A stretch of 64,000 bases of DNA from NCBI GenBank assembly GCA_045596625.1, contig JAZOCU010000044.1, positions 1-64,000 on the forward strand. Reading direction: 5' to 3'. The notes under the pieces are model-generated. The model did no database searches and was not told the DNA's origin. It saw only the letters and a program-made list of their open reading frames with translations. Origin of the DNA: Firm-04 sp045596625. GTDB taxonomy: Bacteria; Bacillota; Clostridia; Oscillospirales; Ruminococcaceae. This document shows positions 1 through 7,042 of the stretch, one piece after another (position 1 is the stretch's first letter; each line of letters opens with the position of its first letter). The translations under genes and the position numbers were made by a program.

Positions 1-290
1 TTATTTGGTTGTGATGGGAGCTAAACAGAGGGGATGGAGATAACGGAAGGGGATCGGAAGGGGGAACCTTAAGAGGAAGGGGAGATAAGCGAAGCCGTGC
101 TTGTCACGGCGGTAAGCGCCCTCCCCTTTCTCTTGTGGTTCCCTCTTGCACTTTTCACACATCTCATACATCAACTTTACGCTACAGTTTGTTTTCGCTT
201 TTGCAGTTACCTCTCCAATACTGATATGCAAAGCATCGCATAAACAATCAGGGGAGACACCACAAAAGAAACGGGAGTGTTCGGAAAAAT
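1..290. other. No confident gene
   Basis: This stretch beyond the foldase terminator is strongly strand-biased: it is purine-rich at 20-100 and pyrimidine-rich further on. A minus-strand reading frame stays open to the window edge, but it has no recognisable domain, its ATG lies inside the neighbouring terminator hairpin, and its composition is odd (many Pro, Leu, Arg and Cys). I see nothing else in it. Confidence 0.3.
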
Positions 291-335
291 CACCAAACAA
301 ATAACCCACAGAGAAAGACATTTTCTCTGTGGGTT
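291..335 (-). terminator. Intrinsic terminator of the foldase gene
   Basis: A perfect 14-bp stem (303-316 with 322-335) around a short loop lies just past the stop codon of the minus-strand foldase gene. A T-rich tail follows on the minus strand. Confidence 0.8.
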
Positions 336-357
336 TTGTGCTGTACTGAACCAAGTC

Positions 358-1902
358 TCAGAAATCGAGCTTTTGCAGATTGTCATCATGGAAAGTGACC
401 CGCTGAAGTTTATTTGCATCATCGAGCTTTCCGGTCTCCGCATCATACAGATCTTCATACACTTGATTTTGCCATACCGCATTTGGGTTATCCTCAACGA
501 AATAGGCAATTACAATTGCGCCGCTTCCTTTCGATGCATCGGGAGCCTTGATAATGGAATAATCTCCGTAGGCACGCTTTTCTTCAAAGAGCCATTTGTG
601 TGCATTTTCACCATATGTCGTGCTGTTTTCTGCATAACCAAAGCTCAGGCCGCCATTGGCATAGGTCTGACTATCCTCGGAATATTTTGAAGCCATATCA
701 GCGAAAGCTGCTTCATCTGCACCGGCGTCCTGCCATTCCTGTACAATGGATTCTGCTTTTTTATAAGCCTCCTCTTCACTGCCGGCATTGGCATAAGAAA
801 GTACAATAGTACGGAAATCCACGGTTTCCGATTCATTGCGTTCCGGCTTGGCGGTCAGCAGATATACCTGATGGGATTCATAGCCATCCTTGGTGATGAT
901 TGTTGTATCTCCGACTTTCGCATTATCCTCCAGAACCCATTTTGAGATCTCGTTGCTATAGCTGGTTCCGTTGGTAGAAAGTTTCATGGCATTGACAATT
1001 TTCTGCGCATCTTCCTGACTGTTTTTCTTAACCGTGGTCAAGAAATTCATAACATAATCCTTGAACTCTTCGGGATCTTTGATTGCCGCCAGTTCATTGG
1101 CATATTGTGTAGCCTGTTCCTGACTCAGGTTGATCCGGATGGTACCGTCATCGGAGGTTGTTTGTCCTTCTTCGCCGGCCCAGCTGAAGGTATAGCACAG
1201 CATATCCCATGTCAAATATTTTGCAGGGTTGTCCTCATAGTAAGCAACGATCTCCTCATCTGTGATGGAAATCTGATCTGTGAAATACTGATGATAGGAT
1301 GCCGCCAATTCTTCCAGCTCCATTGCTTCCGCGATATCCTCAACACGGACACCGGAAGGAATGTTGCTGCGATCCAGTTCGGCAGCACGTTTCTGGCAAG
1401 CGGCACGCTGTTCATCGGTCAGTTTGAAGTCGGCATCATAGGCTGATTCACACATTTTCAGAACGGTTTCCACAGCCTCGTTGGTGTTATCCACGAAGTA
1501 GGAATACCATGTACTGCCATCTTCTGTGGTCTGGCGCTTGAGCTTTTTGTCGGGATCAAATTGCAGGCCATCGGGATTGCTTTCGAAATAGTGGAGATAG
1601 CTCTGATAGCAGGAATCGTAATAATAGCAGTACATTGCATTGTTGATCGTAAAATGCTGGGATTCAGCGGCAATATTGGCGCGCAGAAAAACGCCGTTAT
1701 TTTGTAATAGCTTATAGATACTGAAGCTGACAGCGCCAACGATCACAACGGCAGCAGCCGTCAGAGCCGTTATCTTGATGATTTTTTTGCGCTTTTGCAG
1801 TTTGCGTTCACGGCGGGCTTCTTCGCGTTTGGCGATCTTTTTTGCAGATTGCACAGCGGATTCCCGTCTTTTTTTGTGATTCTGATGTTTGTTTTTCGCC
1901 AT
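358..1902 (-). CDS. Membrane-anchored PpiC-type peptidyl-prolyl isomerase (PrsA/SurA-like foldase)
   Basis: The 514-residue product probably helps exported proteins fold outside the membrane. A very basic N-terminus (residues 1-40) is followed by one membrane helix (about 41-63) and a long extracytoplasmic part. The C-terminal segment at about 360-470 matches the parvulin fold, including a YSED...NGGLSFG stretch typical of PpiC domains. There is no lipobox, so it is a signal-anchored form rather than a PrsA lipoprotein. The start at 1902 is chosen because an AAGGAAA ribosome site sits just upstream; an ATG 51 bases earlier lacks one. It lies 99 bases after the DHHW-type gene on the same strand and may be co-transcribed with it. 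The isomerase domain is a family inference and enzymatic activity is not certain. Confidence 0.8.
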   Translation of the reverse strand: MAKNKHQNHKKRRESAVQSAKKIAKREEARRERKLQKRKKIIKITALTAAAVVIVGAVSFSIYKLLQNNGVFLRANIAAESQHFTINNAMYCYYYDSCYQSYLHYFESNPDGLQFDPDKKLKRQTTEDGSTWYSYFVDNTNEAVETVLKMCESAYDADFKLTDEQRAACQKRAAELDRSNIPSGVRVEDIAEAMELEELAASYHQYFTDQISITDEEIVAYYEDNPAKYLTWDMLCYTFSWAGEEGQTTSDDGTIRINLSQEQATQYANELAAIKDPEEFKDYVMNFLTTVKKNSQEDAQKIVNAMKLSTNGTSYSNEISKWVLEDNAKVGDTTIITKDGYESHQVYLLTAKPERNESETVDFRTIVLSYANAGSEEEAYKKAESIVQEWQDAGADEAAFADMASKYSEDSQTYANGGLSFGYAENSTTYGENAHKWLFEEKRAYGDYSIIKAPDASKGSGAIVIAYFVEDNPNAVWQNQVYEDLYDAETGKLDDANKLQRVTFHDDNLQKLDF

Positions 1903-2001
1903 ATTTTCTGTTTTCCTTTCCATGCTTTGCGTACTGCAATGAGCATATCGCATTCAAGTTGCAAGCAGATGATGCTTGTGTGTTAATTTTCTGAAAAATG
2001 G

Positions 2002-3084
2002 TTATGACAGAGCAGAAAACCCCTCTGGATCTGTAAGCGTATCGGCACTGCTGATTACAAGGATTTGGGAATGATCTTGACCGATGTGGGCTTGCCAGTC
2101 CATATCATGGGTCAGAGAAAGATTGACTACGGTCAGACCGCTGTAATGCTGCGTCAGAAACGGGATCATACAGGCACCGTAGGAATCGGTCAGTACCAAT
2201 AGTTTTTTGGTGTTGTTGACTGCAGTTTTGATCTGCAAAACGGGCGTTGTTTCCGCTGCAAAGAGTTCATATGCGGCAGTACGTGCCGTTTCGGGATCCG
2301 AAAGCAGGCTGCGTTGATATAAGGAATCCAGAGGGAAAGCATTGCCTTCGGCATCAATTGCAGTGATTTTTGTGATCGGTGTTTCATTCTCGCAGTGATA
2401 AAGATCCACCACATCGGCTTTCATGCCATGATAGAGTGTTTCCTTTGCAAAGCTGCCGTAAAATTCGTTGACAGCGTGTTCGATGGTAAAACGATCATAT
2501 CCGATATTGGCAAAGCCAAGCTTGCGGATTGCGGTTTTATATGCACAAAAAGCTCCAAAGGTAGTCCAGCGCTCATCGGTACGATAATAAATGTAGGCAT
2601 CCCGCATCGCATAGAGCCAGTGATAAACGTCAATTTGTGTTATATACTCATTGCACTGTGCAGCGGCGGCAAGCAGCATTGTCTGTTCATTGGCACGAGG
2701 AGAATATTCCGGCAAAGTATCTGCATAGATGCCGGCAGCCGTAGGCACCATCATCCAATAAACCGGTACATTTTGCTTGACAGCATAGGCATTGACAGCA
2801 TTGACCGATCGGGTCACGGCATCGGTATCATAACTGAGATGCTGTCGGAACATCCGGTCATTTGTGACATAGACGGAACCGATGCTTTCTTTCCCAACAG
2901 ACAGCGTGATACGATGATGCAGAGAAAGCAGCTCGGTGCGCAGGGGGAGCGTTTTCGTGATATCCTGATGCCATCCGCCGTTGATCAGACTGCCCACAGC
3001 GCCAAAGGACAGTATGCCTGTCAATACAGCGGCAGATAAAACGGCAGAAATTTTTTGCGGCAGGGAAGATGGCTTATCCGCCAT
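2002..3084 (-). CDS. DHHW-type SGNH-like secreted/membrane protein
   Basis: The 360-residue protein has an N-terminal membrane helix (about 8-30). The rest resembles DHHW proteins, a Firmicute family related to AlgX/DltD-type SGNH enzymes often linked to cell-envelope polymer acylation. The family motif appears as YRTDERWT, so the expected D-H-H-W is D-E-R-W here. Near the C-terminus LVLTDSYGACM resembles the SGNH serine block (DSYG). The ATG at 3084 overlaps the stop of the upstream GNAT gene by 11 bases, which suggests translational coupling. If the family assignment holds, an acyltransferase pair (GNAT plus SGNH-like) is plausible. The replaced histidine makes catalysis doubtful. Confidence 0.6.
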   Translation of the reverse strand: MADKPSSLPQKISAVLSAAVLTGILSFGAVGSLINGGWHQDITKTLPLRTELLSLHHRITLSVGKESIGSVYVTNDRMFRQHLSYDTDAVTRSVNAVNAYAVKQNVPVYWMMVPTAAGIYADTLPEYSPRANEQTMLLAAAAQCNEYITQIDVYHWLYAMRDAYIYYRTDERWTTFGAFCAYKTAIRKLGFANIGYDRFTIEHAVNEFYGSFAKETLYHGMKADVVDLYHCENETPITKITAIDAEGNAFPLDSLYQRSLLSDPETARTAAYELFAAETTPVLQIKTAVNNTKKLLVLTDSYGACMIPFLTQHYSGLTVVNLSLTHDMDWQAHIGQDHSQILVISSADTLTDPEGFSALS

Positions 3085-3514
3085 GGCGCATTCCTTTGGT
3101 ATCGGTGAGATCAAGGATCCGATATGCGGGATCCTTTGTATCCTGCAAAAAGCCCACAGCTTGACAGAACAGTTGTGCGAGTGTGGTTTCGGGCGCATCT
3201 GCATACAGCTGATAAGCACCGAATTCCATGGCTTTTCCGGCAGCAAGGCTCAGCAAAGTACGCCCCAGACCCTGTCTGCGATATTGAGGATGAATGATCA
3301 GACCGCAAAGACAGACCGCATTGCTGTTTTGGATCCGGCAGCGTTTGATCGCAGCAAGACCCAGCAGCATATCTCCATCAAGGATCACAAATACAGCGCC
3401 GGTATCGGATGTGATCTGCAAAAGCGTTTGAAAAAATGATGGATCCATATCGGAAAAAGCAGCAAATTGTGCTTCAGAGAGCCGATTTGCATTCCATTCC
3501 ATAAATTGCAGCAT
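3074..3514 (-). CDS. GNAT-family N-acetyltransferase
   Basis: The 146-residue cytoplasmic protein has a GNAT fold with the acetyl-CoA pyrophosphate-binding motif RRQGLG and a preceding beta strand (CGLIIHPQY). The substrate is unknown. The start at 3514 is preferred because GGGAGG lies 9 bases upstream; the ATG 21 bases further out has no ribosome site. It is the first gene after a promoter at 3547-3575 and overlaps the DHHW-type gene, so the two are probably made together. Confidence 0.85.
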   Translation of the reverse strand: MLQFMEWNANRLSEAQFAAFSDMDPSFFQTLLQITSDTGAVFVILDGDMLLGLAAIKRCRIQNSNAVCLCGLIIHPQYRRQGLGRTLLSLAAGKAMEFGAYQLYADAPETTLAQLFCQAVGFLQDTKDPAYRILDLTDTKGMRHGG

Positions 3515-3546
3515 AAAGGAAGTCCTCCCTTCCATTGATCCGTTTT

Positions 3547-3575
3547 ATTGTATCACAAAACAACAGATTTGTAAA
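3547..3575 (-). promoter_or_regulatory. Promoter for the GNAT/DHHW genes
   Basis: On the minus strand, TTTACA (3575-3570), a 17-base spacer and TACAAT (3552-3547) lie 33 bases upstream of the GNAT start. Confidence 0.6.
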
Positions 3576-3606
3576 GTCAGGTTTTGAGAAAAACGGCACA
3601 CAATGC

Positions 3607-4839
3607 TTATGTCTCCTCGGTAATCAGAGAGAAGACAGAATGGTCGCCGGTTTCAATACTGCGTAATTTGCGGTTGATCTGCCGGGTACGCACACCCACG
3701 AGCTTTTCCAGATCATCCTCTGCTCGTTTGATATGCTTCTGTGTTTCTTCCAGTGCAGAAGCAAAGGTTTCAAATTCACTTTTTACGGCACCTAAGATCT
3801 CCCAGACCTCATTGCTGCGCTTTTGGATCGTCAAGGTGCAAAATCCCATCTGCAGGGCGTTGAGCATGGCTGCCATAGTAGAAGGGCCTGCGATCGTGAT
3901 CTGATACTGTCGCTGAAGCTGTTCGGGCAGATCGCTGTTGACGACCTCTGCATACAGCCCTTCAAAAGGAAGAAACAGGATCGCAAATCGTGTGGTATAA
4001 GGCGGCATCACATATTTTTCCCGAATATCCTTTGCACATTTTCTCAGTACGGAATCCAGTTGTTTTTTTGCTGCTTTGATCTGTTCACTGTCACCGGATT
4101 CATAGGCCTCCTGCAAAGCGGTATAGGTGTCGCCGGGGAATTTGGAATCAATGGGGAGCCAGATCTGTTCCTGCTCGCCGCTGCCGGGTAAACGGACAGC
4201 GAATTCCACATGATTGCTGCTGCTCGGGATGGTGGGGATTTCTTTTGCATATTGTTCCGGAGCGAGGATATCCTGCAAGATCGCACCGAGCTGCAATTCA
4301 CCCAGTATACCGCGGTTTTTCACATTGGAAAGTACTTTTTTCAGATCACCGACACCCACAGCGATGCTCTGCATCTCACCAAGCCCTTTATACACCTGTT
4401 CTAAGCGATCGTTGACCAGACGGAAGGATTCATTCATTCGCCGTGAGAGGGTTGTTTGCAAATGCTCATCCACAGTATTGCGGATCTGCTCCATGCGCTT
4501 GGCATTATCTGTCTGCAGCTCACGGAGCTGACGATGTATGGTATCGCGCAGCGCTTCCATACGCTGATCGTTTCCCGATTCCAGTGTGCGGAACCGATGT
4601 TCCAGTTGTTTCATCTGCAAAGCGATGGTTTCCAGTGTCATATCCTGTCGGATCTCCATGGAATGCTCCATGGCAGAAAGCCGTTCGGCGAGCTGTTCGC
4701 TCAGAGCACGAAGCCGTTCTTCCCGAACAGCTTCCGAATGTTCGGTTGGCTGATGCTGCATCAGTTTGTGCATACGATACAGGATCACAATATTCAGCAG
4801 TATCACAATGACAGAGAGAATCAAAATTGCAGGTTCCAT
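3607..4839 (-). CDS. rmuC: DNA recombination protein RmuC
   Basis: The 410-residue protein has the RmuC layout: an N-terminal membrane helix (about 5-25), a long coiled coil (about 40-170) and the conserved RmuC nuclease-like core (about 180-385), including NRGILGELQLG, WLPIDSKFPGD and PFEGLYAEV. RmuC proteins limit DNA inversions at short inverted repeats in E. coli, and a PD-(D/E)XK-related nuclease core is inferred for them. The start at 4839 has AAAGGAG 7 bases upstream. Length is normal for the family. It is transcribed divergently from the chromate-type transporter through a pair of consensus promoters. Confidence 0.92.
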   Translation of the reverse strand: MEPAILILSVIVILLNIVILYRMHKLMQHQPTEHSEAVREERLRALSEQLAERLSAMEHSMEIRQDMTLETIALQMKQLEHRFRTLESGNDQRMEALRDTIHRQLRELQTDNAKRMEQIRNTVDEHLQTTLSRRMNESFRLVNDRLEQVYKGLGEMQSIAVGVGDLKKVLSNVKNRGILGELQLGAILQDILAPEQYAKEIPTIPSSSNHVEFAVRLPGSGEQEQIWLPIDSKFPGDTYTALQEAYESGDSEQIKAAKKQLDSVLRKCAKDIREKYVMPPYTTRFAILFLPFEGLYAEVVNSDLPEQLQRQYQITIAGPSTMAAMLNALQMGFCTLTIQKRSNEVWEILGAVKSEFETFASALEETQKHIKRAEDDLEKLVGVRTRQINRKLRSIETGDHSVFSLITEET

Positions 4840-4909
4840 TCCAAGGCTCCTTTCGCAAAAACAATCAGACGGCAGCATGTATGAAACTGCCGTCGAATCT
4901 TTGTTCTTT

Positions 4910-4938
4910 ATTATACACAATCCGATTTCAATTGTCAA
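4910..4938 (-). promoter_or_regulatory. rmuC promoter
   Basis: On the minus strand, TTGACA (4938-4933), a 17-base spacer and TATAAT (4915-4910) form a full consensus promoter. Confidence 0.85.
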
Positions 4939-4990
4939 GAAACGCAGTGGATTTTGTGAGATGAAATCACATGCAAAAGGCAAAGTCAGC

Positions 4991-5019
4991 TTGACATTTT
5001 ATAAGATACCCTGTATAAT
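4991..5019 (+). promoter_or_regulatory. Promoter of the chromate-type transporter pair
   Basis: TTGACA (4991-4996), a 17-base spacer and TATAAT (5014-5019) form a full consensus promoter, divergent from the rmuC promoter. Confidence 0.85.
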
Positions 5020-5105
5020 TTTCCGTGGTATTTGTCATGTGGTTTTCCTATTATGCATTCCGGCAGATGACGGGAATGTACATTTGAAACAGAAAGAAGG
5101 ATTCT

Positions 5106-5684
5106 ATGGATTACAATACGAAGACAGAGCGAAGAACAGATCGCTTGCTCAAATTATTTCTGGCATTTTTTCGGATTGGCGCCTTTACCTTTGGCGGCGG
5201 CTATGCTATGATCCCGTTGATCCAGAAGGAAGTGGCAGAAAATAAAAAATGGATCACCGATCAGGATATTCTGGATATTGTAGCGATTGCGGAATCCACA
5301 CCGGGCCCCATTGCGATCAATACGGCAACCTTTGTGGGATATCGTGTGGCAGGGATCCTGGGCGCAGCCTGTGCAACTTTCGGTGTTGTACTGCCTTCTT
5401 TTCTGATCATCACGATCATTTCCATGATCTTAAAGGAATTTCAGTCTTTGAAGGCAGTGCAATATGCATTTTTCGGGATCCGTGCCGGTGTACTGGCATT
5501 GATCCTCAAGGCATTATGGTCAATGTATAAGCAATGTCCGAAAAAGGTGATCTCTTATGTGATCGCTGCGGGTGCACTGATTGCGGCAGCATTTCTGGAT
5601 ATCAATGTGCTGCTGGTTATCATCGGCTGTGCACTTACGGGTCTGATCTCCTCTATGATCGCAGCGAAACGAGGTGCCAAATGA
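5106..5684 (+). CDS. Chromate transporter (CHR family), first half-size subunit
   Basis: This 192-residue membrane protein has the CHR-family signature FGGGYAMIPLI followed by AESTPGPIAINTATFVG, then several hydrophobic helices. Single-domain CHR proteins usually occur as tandem pairs that work together, unlike the about 400-residue fused ChrA. The next gene is the partner and overlaps by four bases (ATGA). CHR proteins transport oxyanions such as chromate; the substrate here is not shown by sequence and chromate may not be the natural one. Confidence 0.88.
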   Translation: MDYNTKTERRTDRLLKLFLAFFRIGAFTFGGGYAMIPLIQKEVAENKKWITDQDILDIVAIAESTPGPIAINTATFVGYRVAGILGAACATFGVVLPSFLIITIISMILKEFQSLKAVQYAFFGIRAGVLALILKALWSMYKQCPKKVISYVIAAGALIAAAFLDINVLLVIIGCALTGLISSMIAAKRGAK

Positions 5685-6247
5685 TTTTCTGGGAATTGTT
5701 TTATACCTTTTTCAAAATCGGGTTATTCACCTTCGGCGGCGGTTATGCCATGCTGCCGCTGATTCAGAATGAGGTTGCGGCACATAACTGGCTCACACAG
5801 GAGGAACTGATCAACTTTGTGGCGGTCAGCGAAAGCACCCCCGGTCCCTTTGCCATCAACATTTCCACTTATGTGGGCAATCAAATGGCCGGCATTCCCG
5901 GTGGGATCTGTGCAACACTGGGCGTTGTGATGCCATCTTTTATAATTATTCTGATCGTGGCACAGATTTTTGATCGGTTCAAAGACAACAAGATCATGCA
6001 AGGCTGCATGACCGGTCTGAAGCCTGCGGTGATCGGCCTGATCGCTTCGGCAATGCTTTCCATGGCGCAGACGGTGTTTTTCCCGAACGGGATAATGCGA
6101 TCGGTGCTTCTGACACCTGCTTTTTATGTTTCTCTGGTCTTGTTTGCGGTGATGTCAGTGCTGGCACTGAAAAAGGTACATCCGATCATAATTATCTGCA
6201 TTTCCGCAGCAGTGGGAATTGCTGCCGGTTACAGTTTGGGATTATGA
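5681..6247 (+). CDS. Chromate transporter (CHR family), second half-size subunit
   Basis: This 188-residue membrane protein is homologous to the preceding gene, with FGGGYAMLPLI and SESTPGPFAINISTYVG. It should form a heterodimer with it, giving the inverted-topology arrangement known for short CHR pairs. The ATG at 5681 overlaps the previous stop codon. A strong terminator follows directly, so the pair is a complete transcription unit. Confidence 0.88.
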   Translation: MIFWELFYTFFKIGLFTFGGGYAMLPLIQNEVAAHNWLTQEELINFVAVSESTPGPFAINISTYVGNQMAGIPGGICATLGVVMPSFIIILIVAQIFDRFKDNKIMQGCMTGLKPAVIGLIASAMLSMAQTVFFPNGIMRSVLLTPAFYVSLVLFAVMSVLALKKVHPIIIICISAAVGIAAGYSLGL

Positions 6248-6266
6248 TTTGCAAGAAGATAAAACG

Positions 6267-6304
6267 ATCCGCTTTCGATGAAACAAATCGAAAGCGGATT
6301 TTTT
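6267..6304 (+). terminator. Terminator of the CHR pair
   Basis: A perfect 13-bp stem (6267-6279 with 6287-6299), a 7-base loop and a T-run immediately after the stem. Confidence 0.92.
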
Positions 6305-6412
6305 GGAATTATGGAAAAAACAAAATTCAGACAAGCTACAGCAACGACGATTCAAAGTATGCGGCGGCAGAGTCGCTGCGGAAGAGCTGTCCTAACAAAG
6401 ATACTATCAGGA

Positions 6413-6769
6413 TCATTCCTTGTCAGCAGATTTTTTTGTCTTGTTGCTGTTGAGGATCTTGGCAATGCTCTTGCAGGTAGCATCGTATTCTGCTTTCAGC
6501 TCCTTGAGATATGCATACCCTTCTTCCTCAAGATGATAATAAACACGGACTCTGCGGCGGCCAACGATTTCCTGACGGTCAGTCAGGATTCCGGAAGCAA
6601 TCAGTCTGTACAGAATCGGATACATGGAGCTTTCAGTGACAGAAAATCTTCCGCCGCTGAGCTCACGCATTTCCTGACACAGCTCATAGCCGTACTTATC
6701 CCGCTCTTGCAGCAGGTGCAGTATGATCATTTCGACAGTGCCGCGCTTTAAGTTTTCTCTTACTCTCAT
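6413..6769 (-). CDS. PadR-family transcriptional regulator
   Basis: This 118-residue protein has the PadR winged helix (about residues 8-85): LHLLQERDKYGYELCQEM, then TESSMYPILYRL and a wing with RRRVRVYYHL. A short basic C-terminal helix follows. PadR proteins repress genes for stress response or efflux and often their own promoter. No efflux gene is adjacent on this strand, so the target is unknown. A GGATGG-type ribosome site precedes the ATG and a consensus promoter lies about 70 bases upstream. Confidence 0.9.
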   Translation of the reverse strand: MRVRENLKRGTVEMIILHLLQERDKYGYELCQEMRELSGGRFSVTESSMYPILYRLIASGILTDRQEIVGRRRVRVYYHLEEEGYAYLKELKAEYDATCKSIAKILNSNKTKKSADKE

Positions 6770-6838
6770 AAATCAGCCATCCTTATCAATCATAGTTTGT
6801 GAACAGTTGAATTGTATGCCGCTCATACTTTATTTGCT

Positions 6839-6867
6839 ATTATACCATATATCCTATGAAAAGTCAA
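6839..6867 (-). promoter_or_regulatory. Promoter of the PadR gene
   Basis: On the minus strand, TTGACT (6867-6862), a 17-base spacer and TATAAT (6844-6839). Confidence 0.8.
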
Positions 6868-6980
6868 GAGGAATGCAAAATTTCGTGTGCTAACAGATGA
6901 TACTGGATGATAACATCTCAGAAGCGATTGCGGTACTGTTATTTGGAATCGGTTGCGGTGCTGTTTTTGTGTGTTGATAC

Positions 6981-7009
6981 TTGTCAAAACCGAAGAATTG
7001 TGTTATAAT
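6981..7009 (+). promoter_or_regulatory. Promoter of the GH3 beta-glucosidase gene
   Basis: TTGTCA (6981-6986), a 17-base spacer and TATAAT (7004-7009), followed by a GGAGGGGG ribosome site 34 bases before the ATG. Confidence 0.85.
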
Positions 7010-7042
7010 AATGCTGCAATCTGATGATCGGAGGGGGTCACT

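Noticed and set aside
1..354. A 117-codon minus-strand frame at the window edge
   Set aside because: It has no domain, its start lies inside the foldase terminator hairpin, and its composition is unusual. I did not call it a gene.
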